A stretch of 59,454 bases of DNA. Source: Novosphingobium sp. Its GTDB lineage: Bacteria; Pseudomonadota; Alphaproteobacteria; Sphingomonadales; Sphingomonadaceae. The notes below the pieces were generated by a model. That model saw only the letters and a list, made by a program, of their open reading frames with translations, made no database searches and had not been told where the DNA came from. The first letter of the stretch is position 1, and each line of letters starts with the position of its first letter. Both the position numbers and the translations under genes were made by a program. The stretch covers positions 1 to 59,454 of the forward strand of contig NZ_JAIEPN010000055.1 in assembly GCF_019748365.1 (NCBI RefSeq), given 5' to 3'. Positions 26,227-35,248 of this stretch are shown piece after piece.

Positions 26227-27582
26227 TTACTTCATCAGCACGAGTTCCTCGGCCATCGACGGATGCAGCGCAACTGTCGCATCGAAATCGGCCTTGGTGA
26301 GGCCCGCTTTCACCGCAATGGCCGCGGCTTGCAGGATCTCCGGCGCTTCGGGGCCGATCATGTGGATCGCCAGTACCCGGTCTGTCGCGGCATCGACGAT
26401 CATCTTGTAGAGACCGCGCTCGGGCCTGTGGGCGAAGATGTTTTTCATCGGGCGGAAATCCGACGAATAGACCTTGATCGATCCGTACTTGTTGCGCGCC
26501 TGTCCCTCGGTAGGGCCGACACCGGCTAGCGGAGGCTGCGAGAAAACGGCGCTCGGGATGCAGCTATAGTCGATCGTTACGTGCTTGCCGCCGAACACGC
26601 GGTCCGCGAAGGCCTGGCCTTCGCGGATGGCGACGGGGGTGAGCTGGACGCGGTCCGTTACGTCACCCACGGCATAGATGCTGGGGCAGCTGGTCTGGGC
26701 GCGCTCGTCGACAAGGATCTCGCCGTTCTCGCCCAGCTTTACCCCGGCGGTTTCAAGGCCGAGCCCGTCCGTCTTGGGGCGGCGGCCCGTGGCGACGAGG
26801 ACCTGATCGGCAAGGATCGGATCGATCTGCCCCTTGAGCCAGACTTCGAGGAGGCCATCCTCGCGCTTGACCACCTTTTCGAACGGGGAATTGAAGCGAT
26901 ACTGGATGCCGCGTGCCATGGTGATCTGGAGCAGCCGGTCGCGCAGGGCTTCATCGTACGTGCGCAGCAGAGTCTCGGAGCGATTGACAACTGTTACGTT
27001 GCTGCCGAGTGCATTGAAAATGCCCGCAAATTCCATGGCGATATAGCCCGCGCCGGAAATCACCACGCGCCGGGGGAACTTTTCGAGATGGAACACCTCG
27101 TTCGAGGTGATGCAATGCTCGGCGCCTTCAAATTCGGGCATGACCGGCCAGGCGCCGGTGGCGACGAGGATGTGCTTTGCGGTGATCTCGCGCCCTGAAG
27201 CAAGGCGCACGGAATTGGGGCCAGTGATGACCGCGCGCTCGAGGAAGCGCTCGACCTTGTGGGTTTCGAGCGTCGAGGTGTAGGCGGCATTGAGCCGGTC
27301 GACATCGCGCAGGACAGCATCGCGCAGGGTCGGCCAGTCGAACGTGGTGTTCTCGACCGTCCAGCCGTAGTTGGCCGCGTCCTGCAATTCCTCGGCGAAG
27401 TGCGAGCCATAGACCAGGAGCTTCTTGGGGACGCAGCCGCGGATCACGCAAGTGCCGCCGACGCGGAACTCCTCGGCCACGGCCACACGGGCACCGTGGC
27501 TGGCGGCCACGCGGCTGGCGCGGACGCCGCCGGAGCCGGCCCCGATGACAAAGAGATCGTAGTCGAATTGGATATCGGTCAT
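26227..27582 (-). CDS. gor: Glutathione-disulfide reductase
   Basis: A 451-residue flavoprotein disulfide reductase. FAD site VIGAGSGGVRASR, redox pair C45/C50 in GGTCVIRGCVPKK, NAD(P) site ISGAGYIAMEFAG, and the C-terminal interface His-Glu in VALHPSMAEELVLM. It reduces GSSG using NADPH; the VIRGCVPKK wording is that of glutathione rather than dihydrolipoamide enzymes. ATG 27582. It follows pgi in the same direction with a 90-bp gap. Confidence 0.96.
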   Translation of the reverse strand: MTDIQFDYDLFVIGAGSGGVRASRVAASHGARVAVAEEFRVGGTCVIRGCVPKKLLVYGSHFAEELQDAANYGWTVENTTFDWPTLRDAVLRDVDRLNAAYTSTLETHKVERFLERAVITGPNSVRLASGREITAKHILVATGAWPVMPEFEGAEHCITSNEVFHLEKFPRRVVISGAGYIAMEFAGIFNALGSNVTVVNRSETLLRTYDEALRDRLLQITMARGIQYRFNSPFEKVVKREDGLLEVWLKGQIDPILADQVLVATGRRPKTDGLGLETAGVKLGENGEILVDERAQTSCPSIYAVGDVTDRVQLTPVAIREGQAFADRVFGGKHVTIDYSCIPSAVFSQPPLAGVGPTEGQARNKYGSIKVYSSDFRPMKNIFAHRPERGLYKMIVDAATDRVLAIHMIGPEAPEILQAAAIAVKAGLTKADFDATVALHPSMAEELVLMK

Positions 27583-27672
27583 GCGGGAGGCTCCTGATGC
27601 GGCGCCCTATATGGCGTTTGCCCCCAGCCGCGCCAATGCCCAATCGCGGCGATTTCGCGTGACGTTACGAGT

Positions 27673-29196
27673 TCAGCCGTCGATCCCGGCGGCCGCCAGC
27701 AGGGCCTGCGTGGAAGGATCGAATGTGGCATCGCCCGCCTCGATCGACTTGGCGATGGCCTTGCCAAGCTCGACGCCGAACTGGTCGAAGGGATTGATGC
27801 CCAGCATCATTGCCGAGACAAAGGTGCGATGCTCGTGGAAGGCGATGAGGCTGCCGAGCGTGGCGGCGCCGAGTTCGTCGCAGAGGATCGTGGCGGAGGG
27901 GCGGTCGCCCGGATAGTCGCGCGCCATGTCGCCCTCACCCGGCTTGCCGGCCATGAGCGCGGCGCCTTGCGCGAAGCAGTTGGCGAGGAGCGTCCGGTGG
28001 TGCGCCGGATCAAAATCATGGCCGGGTACGCTGACGGCAAGGAAATCGACCGGGATCAGGTGCGTGCCCTGGTGCAGGAGCTGAAACACCGCATGCTGCG
28101 CGTCTGTGCCGACACCGCCCCACGTAACGGGGGCGCTGGGGCGAGTGAGCGGCTCACCCTGTGCCGTAACGCGCTTGCCATTCGATTCCATCTCGAGCTG
28201 CTGGAGGTAGTTCGGCAAGAGGCGCAGCCGCTCGTCGTAGGCGAACACCGCACGGCTGCCGCAGTGCCGGGCCTGCGTATAGTAGAGATCGGCAAAAGCG
28301 GCGCGGATGACGACGTTTTCGGCCATCGGCGCTTCAAGGAAATGGCGGTCAAGCGCGGCGGCCCCGGCGAGGAAGGCGGCGAACCCGTCCCAGCCCAGCG
28401 CGAGCGCGATGGGGAAGCCGATCGAGGACCACAGTGAGTAACGGCCGCCGACGGTCTCGGCGAAAGGCAGGACGCGCGTTTCGTCAACGCCCCAGGCGAC
28501 AGCCTTTTCAGGCGCGGCGGTGAGCGCGACGACGCGGCCGAAGGGGTCCTCCACGCCGCCTTCGCGCAGCCAATCCAGCGCGCTCACGGCGTTCATCAGC
28601 GTTTCGGTGGTGGTGAAAGTCTTGGAAGCGACCGCGATCAGGGTGGTGGCGGGATCGCACTGCGCGGTGGCGGCAGCAAGCGCGGCGCCATCGACATTGG
28701 AGACAACGTGGACGGCTACCTTGGCGTCGTCGCGCGCCAGCGCATCGATGGCGAGCGCCGGGCCAAGCGCCGAGCCGCCGATGCCGATGTGGATGAGGCT
28801 CTTCACCTCGCCGAGCAAGCCTTCATGGATCGCCTCGACCAGCACCTGCATGCGTTCGTGGAAGCGTTCGGCTTCTTCGGCAGCGGCGGGATTGCCGACG
28901 CCGCGCTCGGCCATATGCGTGGCGGCGCGGCCCTCGGTGTTGTTGATCAGCGCGCCGGCGAACAGCGCCTCGCGGCTGGCGGGAAGATCAACCGCATCGG
29001 CGATCTGGTCCAGCACGGCTTCGACTTCGGGAGAGAGGTGCGTCTTCGACCAGTCGAACCGAATCGGGCCGCCGGGGAGATCGAGCACCGTCGCGTAACG
29101 ATCAAGCCGTGCGGGATCGGCAAAGAGGTCCGAGAGCGTGGGGCGCGGCAGGCTTTCGAGCGCGGTCCAGAGCGGGGCAGTGTCGGTGGCAGCCAT
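27673..29196 (-). CDS. pgi: Glucose-6-phosphate isomerase
   Basis: A 507-residue phosphoglucose isomerase interconverting glucose-6-phosphate and fructose-6-phosphate. IGIGGSALGP, SKTFTTTETL, MESNGKRV and the C-terminal NPFDQFGVELGK signature are intact. ATG 29196 with AGGAGACG upstream; the open frame extends further but has no better start. Divergent from lepB. Confidence 0.98.
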   Translation of the reverse strand: MAATDTAPLWTALESLPRPTLSDLFADPARLDRYATVLDLPGGPIRFDWSKTHLSPEVEAVLDQIADAVDLPASREALFAGALINNTEGRAATHMAERGVGNPAAAEEAERFHERMQVLVEAIHEGLLGEVKSLIHIGIGGSALGPALAIDALARDDAKVAVHVVSNVDGAALAAATAQCDPATTLIAVASKTFTTTETLMNAVSALDWLREGGVEDPFGRVVALTAAPEKAVAWGVDETRVLPFAETVGGRYSLWSSIGFPIALALGWDGFAAFLAGAAALDRHFLEAPMAENVVIRAAFADLYYTQARHCGSRAVFAYDERLRLLPNYLQQLEMESNGKRVTAQGEPLTRPSAPVTWGGVGTDAQHAVFQLLHQGTHLIPVDFLAVSVPGHDFDPAHHRTLLANCFAQGAALMAGKPGEGDMARDYPGDRPSATILCDELGAATLGSLIAFHEHRTFVSAMMLGINPFDQFGVELGKAIAKSIEAGDATFDPSTQALLAAAGIDG

Positions 29197-29337
29197 GGTA
29201 TCGTCTCCTGGGGATGCGCCGGGCGTACCCCGCCCGTTCGACCAAGCGCAAGGGATGGTCGACCGGCGTGCCTGCAAAATTCGTCTGCACGGGCCTATCC
29301 ATGCAGTCTGCGCTTGACGGATGCGAGGCCCCTCCAC

Positions 29338-30219
29338 ATGACCGCTGCGATGACCGAACCCTCAGAAAACACGCCCCAGAGCTCGCCAACCGCGACGTCG
29401 GCGGTGCAGGACGCACCCGCGCCCCCCACGAAGAAGAAGGAACGCAAGGAAGACAGCTTCCCGGTCTTTGTGATCAAGCTGGTCCTTATCGTGGCGTTCT
29501 TCAGGAGCTTCGTGTTCTCGCCCTTCAACATCCCTTCGGAATCGATGCTGCCTCGGCTCGAGAACGGCGATTATCTGCTGGCGGCGAAGTGGCCCTATGG
29601 CTTCTCGTCATACTCGCTGCCGTTCAGCCTGCCGCTGCTGCCGAGCCGGATTATGGCGGGCCAGCCGAAGCGCGGCGATGTGGTGATATTCAAGGCACCC
29701 CCGGGCAATGATGTCGACTACATCAAGCGGGTGATCGGCCTGCCGGGCGATACTGTGCAGATGATCGGCGGGCAGCTGCACCTGAACGGCGTGGCCGTGC
29801 CCAAGGTCAAGGTCGCCGATTTCGTCATCCGGGTTTCGGCCAACACGAGCTGCATTGCGCCGGAATTCGAGGCGGTGGAACCGAACGGGATTCAGAGCTG
29901 CCACTACCCGCAGTATCGCGAGACGCTGCCGGGCGGCAAATCCTACAACGTGCTCGATCTGGGCTACCGGCCGCAAGACGACACCCCGCCGGTCGTGGTG
30001 CCTGCGGGCCATGTGTTCCTGATGGGCGACAACCGCGACAACTCGATGGACAGCCGCTTTCCGGCGGTCGAGGGCGGCGGGATCGGGCTTGTGCCGCAGG
30101 ACAACCTGATCGGCCGCGCGACAATCGTGATGTGGTCGACCGACGGCAGTGCCAACTGGTTCCTGCCCTGGACCTGGTTCTCTGCACTGCGGGCGGACCG
30201 GATCGGGGGTACGTTCTGA
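29338..30219 (+). CDS. lepB: Signal peptidase I
   Basis: A 293-residue type I signal peptidase with a Pro/Lys-rich cytosolic N-terminus, one membrane helix (FVIKLVLIVAFFRSFVF) and the catalytic dyad Ser69 in IPSESM and Lys130 in DYIKRVIGLPGD. MGDNRDNSMDSR is the conserved box E. ATG 29338 is preferred; ATG 29350 is also possible. It is the first gene of lepB-rnc-era. Confidence 0.98.
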   Translation: MTAAMTEPSENTPQSSPTATSAVQDAPAPPTKKKERKEDSFPVFVIKLVLIVAFFRSFVFSPFNIPSESMLPRLENGDYLLAAKWPYGFSSYSLPFSLPLLPSRIMAGQPKRGDVVIFKAPPGNDVDYIKRVIGLPGDTVQMIGGQLHLNGVAVPKVKVADFVIRVSANTSCIAPEFEAVEPNGIQSCHYPQYRETLPGGKSYNVLDLGYRPQDDTPPVVVPAGHVFLMGDNRDNSMDSRFPAVEGGGIGLVPQDNLIGRATIVMWSTDGSANWFLPWTWFSALRADRIGGTF

Positions 30220-30893
30220 GCGGCGCGCTTTCGGAAGAGACCGCGGGCTTCATCGCCGCGCTGACGGGGGCGGCCCCTGCCCGGCCCGACTTGTGGCACG
30301 AGGCGCTGACCCACGGATCGATGGGCGAGGCGCGTGATTACCAGCGGCTCGAGTTTCTGGGGGACCGCGTGCTGGGCCTCGCCATCGCGGAGTGGCTGCA
30401 CGAACAGAGCGAGGCGGCGGAAGGCAAGCTCTCGCAGCGCCTCAACGTGCTCGTCAGCCGCGAGACTTGTGCCGATGTGGCGCGCAAGCTGGGCGTCGCG
30501 GGGCATATCCGGCTTGGCAAGCAGGCGCGCGGCGATGGCGCCGGGCAAAGCGACAATGTGCTGGGCGACGTGATGGAAGCGCTGATCGGGGCGCTTTTCC
30601 TCGAACGCGGGTTCGATGCGGCGCGCAGCTTCGTACGCAAGGCATGGGAGCCTGCGATGGCGGGCGGCGCGGGGCAGCGCAAGCACCCCAAGGCCGCGCT
30701 GCAGGAATGGGCAGCGGGCAATCGCCGCAAGCCACCGGTCTACACGCTGCTGGAACGCAGCGGGCCGGACCATGCGGCGGTGTTTACGGTGCAGGTCGAG
30801 GTGGCCGGGGTCGGCTCCGAGCAGGCGACCGGATCAAGCAAACAGGAAGCCGAGCGCGGCGCGGCTGCAGCCTTCATGGCGCGCTATGGATGA
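30216..30893 (+). CDS. rnc: Ribonuclease III
   Basis: RNase III cleaves double-stranded RNA in rRNA and mRNA processing. RLEFLGDRVLGL is the signature region, DVMEALIGALFLE carries further catalytic acids, and the dsRBD follows (HPKAALQEWAAG to GSSKQEAERGAA). The start is odd: the family N-terminus falls at a CTG (30216) overlapping the lepB TGA, and no ATG, GTG or TTG lies between an ATG at 30132, deep inside lepB, and the conserved HGS motif. Either CTG is used or the 84-base longer overlap is real. Confidence 0.93.
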   Translation: MSGALSEETAGFIAALTGAAPARPDLWHEALTHGSMGEARDYQRLEFLGDRVLGLAIAEWLHEQSEAAEGKLSQRLNVLVSRETCADVARKLGVAGHIRLGKQARGDGAGQSDNVLGDVMEALIGALFLERGFDAARSFVRKAWEPAMAGGAGQRKHPKAALQEWAAGNRRKPPVYTLLERSGPDHAAVFTVQVEVAGVGSEQATGSSKQEAERGAAAAFMARYG

Positions 30894-30900
30894 TGGACAT

Positions 30901-31809
30901 ATGACGGAACATTGTGGACTCGTGGCGGTGATCGGCGCGCCCAATGCGGGCAAGTCGACGCTGGTCAACGCGCTGGTCGGGCAGAAGGTGGCGATCGTCT
31001 CGGCCAAGGCGCAGACGACGCGCGCGCGGCTGATGGGGATCGCGCTGCAGGATCTGCCGGGCGGCGAGCGGGTGCAACTGATCCTCGCCGACACGCCAGG
31101 TCTGTTCGAGCCGAAGCGGCGGCTCGACCGCGCAATGGTGCATGCGGCATGGGAAGGCGCGGACAGCGCCGATGCGATCCTGCTGTTGGTCGACGGGCGC
31201 AAGAAGAAGCGCGATTATCTGGAACCCATCCTCGAAAGCCTGAAGGACCGCGCCGAGCGCAAGATCCTCGTGCTCAACAAGGTGGATGCGATTGCCAAGG
31301 AACCGCTGCTGGAAATGGCGGCGGAGCTGGCGCCGCAGGGCGGGTTTGACGAGGTGTTCTTCGTCTCGGCGCTGACCGGGGACGGGGTGCCCGAACTCAA
31401 GCTCAAGCTGGCAGAGCGCATGCCCGAAGGCGCTTGGCACTATCCCGAGGATCAGGTTTCCGATGCCAGCGAGCGGCTGCTGGCGGCGGAGATCACCCGG
31501 GAGCAGCTTTACCGCCAGCTTCACGACGAGCTGCCCTATGACAGCGCGGTGCGGCCCGAGAGTTACGCGACGCGCCGTGACGGTTCGATCGAGATCCACC
31601 AGCAGATCGTGATCGCGCGCGACAGCCAGAAGGCGATCGTGCTCGGCAAGGGCGGATCGAAGCTGAAATCCATTGGCGAGGCGGCGCGCAAGGAACTGGC
31701 CGAGCTGCTGGGTGTGAAGGTGCACCTGTTCCTCCACGTGAAGGTGGAGGAAGGCTGGGCCGAGGCCAAGGAAATCTACGAGGAAATCGGGCTGGACTGG
31801 GTGAAATGA
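30901..31809 (+). CDS. era: GTPase Era
   Basis: A 302-residue GTPase acting in 16S rRNA/30S maturation. G1 GAPNAGKST, G3 DTPG, G4 NKVD, G5-like SALTG; the C-terminal KH domain contains VLGKGGSKLKSIGEAARKEL. The start is ATG 30901; an in-frame ATG at 30886 overlaps the rnc end and is an alternative. Operon with lepB and rnc. Confidence 0.98.
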   Translation: MTEHCGLVAVIGAPNAGKSTLVNALVGQKVAIVSAKAQTTRARLMGIALQDLPGGERVQLILADTPGLFEPKRRLDRAMVHAAWEGADSADAILLLVDGRKKKRDYLEPILESLKDRAERKILVLNKVDAIAKEPLLEMAAELAPQGGFDEVFFVSALTGDGVPELKLKLAERMPEGAWHYPEDQVSDASERLLAAEITREQLYRQLHDELPYDSAVRPESYATRRDGSIEIHQQIVIARDSQKAIVLGKGGSKLKSIGEAARKELAELLGVKVHLFLHVKVEEGWAEAKEIYEEIGLDWVK

Positions 31810-32477
31810 TCACGCGCGAACTGCTGGGCACGGCGCAAGTGCCGGGGGGCACCGAACTGCGCCTGTTTCGCCATGATCGCGATTTCATGATCGTGATGGG
31901 GCATAACGAGCTGATGAGCAGCCGCATGAGCGGCTCTGAAATTGCACTCGCCACCGAGACGATCAAGCGCCTGAAGGGCCGCCCTGCCCCCACGTTGCTG
32001 ATCGGCGGCTATGGCATGGGTTTCACCTTGCGCGCGGCGCTGGAAGTGCTGGGGCCCAAGGCAGAAGTGATCGTGGCCGAACTGGTGCCCGAGATCATCC
32101 AGTGGGCGCGCGGGCCGATGGCGGACATCGCCGCCGGGTGCCTCGATGATCCGCGCGTGCGGCTGATCATGGGCGATGTGGGTAGCGAGATCGACGGCGC
32201 GCAGGGCGATTACGATGCGATCCTGCTCGATGTCGACAACGGGCCGGACGGCGTGGTGCGCGATGGCAATGGCGCGCTCTACAGCTCCTCCGGCCTGCGC
32301 GCAGCAAGGCGGGCGCTGACGGCAGGCGGCGTGCTGGCAGTGTGGTCGGCAGGGCCGGACCCGGCATTTACGCGCAGGCTGGAGAAGAACGGTTTTGCCG
32401 TAGACGAGATTCGCGTGGCCGCACGGACCAACGGCAAGGGGCCCAAGCACACGATCTGGTTCGCGACTCCGAATTGA
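31806..32477 (+). CDS. Spermidine-synthase-like methyltransferase-fold protein
   Basis: A 223-residue class I SAM-fold protein: LLIGGYGMGFTLRAAL is the glycine-rich motif I, VAELVPEIIQWARG motif II, and LLDVDNGPD the acidic motif. It resembles the C-terminal half of spermidine synthases but lacks the N-terminal tetramerisation domain, so aminopropyl transfer is doubtful. ATGA overlap with era. Exact role unknown. Confidence 0.8.
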   Translation: MITRELLGTAQVPGGTELRLFRHDRDFMIVMGHNELMSSRMSGSEIALATETIKRLKGRPAPTLLIGGYGMGFTLRAALEVLGPKAEVIVAELVPEIIQWARGPMADIAAGCLDDPRVRLIMGDVGSEIDGAQGDYDAILLDVDNGPDGVVRDGNGALYSSSGLRAARRALTAGGVLAVWSAGPDPAFTRRLEKNGFAVDEIRVAARTNGKGPKHTIWFATPN

Positions 32478-32503
32478 TCGTTACGAGACGATAGGCTGGG
32501 AAG

Positions 32504-32540
32504 CCCCTCTCCCAACCCTCTCCCCTCAAGGGGAGAGGGC
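32504..32540. repeat. Palindromic repeat, family B copy 2 (possible bidirectional terminator)
   Basis: CCCTCTCCCC-TCAA-GGGGAGAGGG with a preceding CCCCTCTCCCAA, nearly the same as 11462-11500 with the loop TGAA changed to TCAA. It lies between the convergent methyltransferase-fold gene and topA and may terminate both. Confidence 0.78.
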
Positions 32541-32549
32541 TTAAGGAAG

Positions 32550-35126
32550 TTACTTCGCCGCCTTCTTGGCAGGCGCCTTCTTGGCGGCGGGCTTCTTGGC
32601 CGGAGCCTTCGCGGCAGCCTTCTTGGGCGACGCTTTCTTCTTGCCCTTGGCGGGCGCGGCGGCGGCGCGGGTGTCGATCAGGGCGATGGCCTGTTCGAGG
32701 GTCAGGTCCTCGGGCTTCACGTCCTTGGGCAGCGTCGCATTGGTCGTGCCGTCGGTGACATAGGCGCCATAGCGACCGGCCAGCAGCTTCATCTCGCCGC
32801 CGGACGTAGGATGCGGCCCGAAGGTGTTGAGCGGTTCGACCGGCGTGCGGCTGCCGCGCGCGCCTGCACCGGCGGCGGCTTCGGCCAGCTTGACCACCGC
32901 CGCGTTCATGCCTGTCTCGAACACTTCAGACGTCGACTTCAGCCTGCCATACTTGCCATCATGGGCGAGATATGGGCCGTAACGTCCTATACTTGCAGTG
33001 ATCATCTTGCCCGTTTCCGGGTGTGGTCCGATCTCGCGCGGCAGCGAAAGGAGCTTCAGGGCCCATTCCAGATCAAGCTCGGGAATGTCCTTGGGAATCG
33101 AAGCGCGCTTGGCTTCCTTGCCGTCGCCGAGCTGGATGTAGGGACCGAACCGGCCCGAGCGGCGGGTGACTTCAAGGCCGGTGACCGGGTCCTTGCCGAG
33201 CCCGGCTTCCTCGCCCTCGCCGCCCTCACCCTCGCCGCCACCTTGCGCGAACTTGCGAGTGAATTTGCACTCGGGATAGTTCGAGCAGGCGACAAACGCA
33301 CCATAGCGTCCGCCGCGCAAGCTGAGGCGGCCGGCCTGGCACTTGGGGCAGAGGCGCGGATCGCTGCCGTCTTCCCGCTTGGGGAAGAGATAGTCCTCGA
33401 GGAAGGTGTCGAGCTCGGCGGTCACCTCGCTCGGCTTCTTCTCCATGACCTCGTCGGACTTGGGCTTGAAATCGCGCCAGAAGGCTTCGAGCACGGCTTT
33501 CCATGCCGCGCGCCCGCCCGAGACGTCGTCGAGTTCGTCCTCCATGCCCGCGGTGAACTGATACGCCACGTATCGGTCGAAGAAGCGCTCGAGGAAGGCC
33601 GTCAGCAGGCGTCCGCTCTCTTCGGCGAAGAAGCGGTTCTTCTCGGTGCGGACGTAGTTGCGGTCCTTCAGCACCTGCAATGTGGCGGCATATGTCGAAG
33701 GACGCCCGATGCCGAGCTCTTCCAGCCGCTTGACGAGACTCGCCTCCGAATAGCGCGGCGGCGGCTGGGTGAAGTGTTGGGTCGCCTCAACACCGCGCTT
33801 GGCGGGCGTATCGCCGGTGTTCATGATCGGAAGGAGGCTGGTCTCGTCCTCGCTGTCGTCGGGCCCATCGGCCTTCTGGTCGCGGCCCTCCTCGTAAACC
33901 GCGAGGAAGCCGGGGAACTTCACGACCTGACCGGTGGCGCGCAGTTCGTGCTTGCCGGTGCCTTCGCGCAAGGTGACGGTGGTGCGCTCGATCAGGGCCG
34001 AGGCCATCTGGCTGGCCATCGCGCGCTTGTAGATGAGGTCGTAGAGCCGGGCCTCATCGCCCGTACCGTAACGGTCGTGGCTGAAATCGGTCGGGCGGAT
34101 CGCCTCGTGCGCTTCCTGCGCGTTCTTGGCCTTGGTTTCGTAGATGCGCGGCTTTTCGGGGAGGTAGTGGCCCGAATAGCGTTTGCTGATCGCGGCGCGC
34201 GCGGCGCTGATCGCGCTGGGGTCCATCTGCACGCCGTCGGTGCGCATATAGGTGATCGCGCCCGCCTCGTAGAGCGTCTGCGCGACCCGCATGGTGTGGC
34301 TGGCCGAGAAGCCGAGCTTGCGTGCGGCTTCCTGCTGGAGCGTGGAAGTGGTGAACGGCGGATAGGGATTGCGGCGGGTGGGCCGGGTGTCGACCTCCTC
34401 GACGCGGAAGGTGGCGGCCTCGACAGTCGCCTTGGCGCGCTGGGCAATGCCTTCGTTGCCCAGCGAGAGGCGGTCCAGCTTTTCGCCCTCGAAGCGGACG
34501 AGGCGCGCCTTGAACGGCGTCCCGCCCTGCTCCAGCATGGCGACGACCGACCAGTACTCCTGCGCCTTGAAGGTCTCGATCTCGCGCTCGCGCTCGACGA
34601 TGAGGCGCAGCGCGACCGACTGGACGCGGCCGGCGGACTTGGCACCGGGAAGCTTGCGCCAGAGCACAGGCGAGAGCGTGAACCCGAACAGGTAATCGAG
34701 CGCACGGCGGGCGAGATAGGCGTCGATCAGATCCTGATCCAGCTCGCGCGGGTGCTTCATCGCCTCGGTGACGGTGGCCTTGGTGATCGCGTTGAAGGTA
34801 ACGCGCTCGACATCCTTGGGCAGCGCCTTGCGCTTGGCGAGGAGCTCGCGCACGTGCCACGAGATCGCCTCGCCCTCGCGGTCAGGGTCGGTCGCGAGGA
34901 TCAGGCGATCGGCGGTCTTGGCCGAATCGACGATCGCCTTCACCCGCGCCGCCTTGTCGCCATAGAGCTCCCAGTCCATCGCGAAGTCCTCGTCCGGGCG
35001 CACCGAACCATCCTTCACGGGCAGATCGCGGACGTGGCCGTAGGAAGCGAGGACCTTGAAACCGGGACCGAGATACTTCTCGATGGTCTTGGCCTTGGCC
35101 GGGGATTCAACGATGACGAGCTGCAT
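32550..35126 (-). CDS. topA: DNA topoisomerase I
   Basis: An 858-residue type IA topoisomerase that relaxes negative supercoils. Toprim domain from residue 1 (IVESPAKAKTIEKYLG, LATDPDREGEAISWH), active-site Tyr293 in ITYMRTDG, one four-Cys zinc ribbon CPKC-CSNYPEC, several Top1 C-terminal repeats (GRFGPYIQLG, GRYGPYLAHDGKYG, GRYGAYVTDG), and a Lys/Ala/Pro-rich basic tail of about 40 residues, typical of alphaproteobacteria. Confidence 0.99.
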   Translation of the reverse strand: MQLVIVESPAKAKTIEKYLGPGFKVLASYGHVRDLPVKDGSVRPDEDFAMDWELYGDKAARVKAIVDSAKTADRLILATDPDREGEAISWHVRELLAKRKALPKDVERVTFNAITKATVTEAMKHPRELDQDLIDAYLARRALDYLFGFTLSPVLWRKLPGAKSAGRVQSVALRLIVEREREIETFKAQEYWSVVAMLEQGGTPFKARLVRFEGEKLDRLSLGNEGIAQRAKATVEAATFRVEEVDTRPTRRNPYPPFTTSTLQQEAARKLGFSASHTMRVAQTLYEAGAITYMRTDGVQMDPSAISAARAAISKRYSGHYLPEKPRIYETKAKNAQEAHEAIRPTDFSHDRYGTGDEARLYDLIYKRAMASQMASALIERTTVTLREGTGKHELRATGQVVKFPGFLAVYEEGRDQKADGPDDSEDETSLLPIMNTGDTPAKRGVEATQHFTQPPPRYSEASLVKRLEELGIGRPSTYAATLQVLKDRNYVRTEKNRFFAEESGRLLTAFLERFFDRYVAYQFTAGMEDELDDVSGGRAAWKAVLEAFWRDFKPKSDEVMEKKPSEVTAELDTFLEDYLFPKREDGSDPRLCPKCQAGRLSLRGGRYGAFVACSNYPECKFTRKFAQGGGEGEGGEGEEAGLGKDPVTGLEVTRRSGRFGPYIQLGDGKEAKRASIPKDIPELDLEWALKLLSLPREIGPHPETGKMITASIGRYGPYLAHDGKYGRLKSTSEVFETGMNAAVVKLAEAAAGAGARGSRTPVEPLNTFGPHPTSGGEMKLLAGRYGAYVTDGTTNATLPKDVKPEDLTLEQAIALIDTRAAAAPAKGKKKASPKKAAAKAPAKKPAAKKAPAKKAAK

Positions 35127-35248
35127 GGGCTGGGACGGACTTTCGAGGCCTTACACGTACGCGCGAGGGTGAAGACCCTTCGTCCCCCGCGTCAAGGCCC
35201 CGCGTTCTGCGCAGGTTTTCAGGAAAGTCCAGCCCGGAACGCCCACCA

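Noticed and set aside
28708..29337. Long N-terminal extension of lepB
   Set aside because: The extension lies opposite pgi, and the proper signal-peptidase N-terminus begins at 29338.
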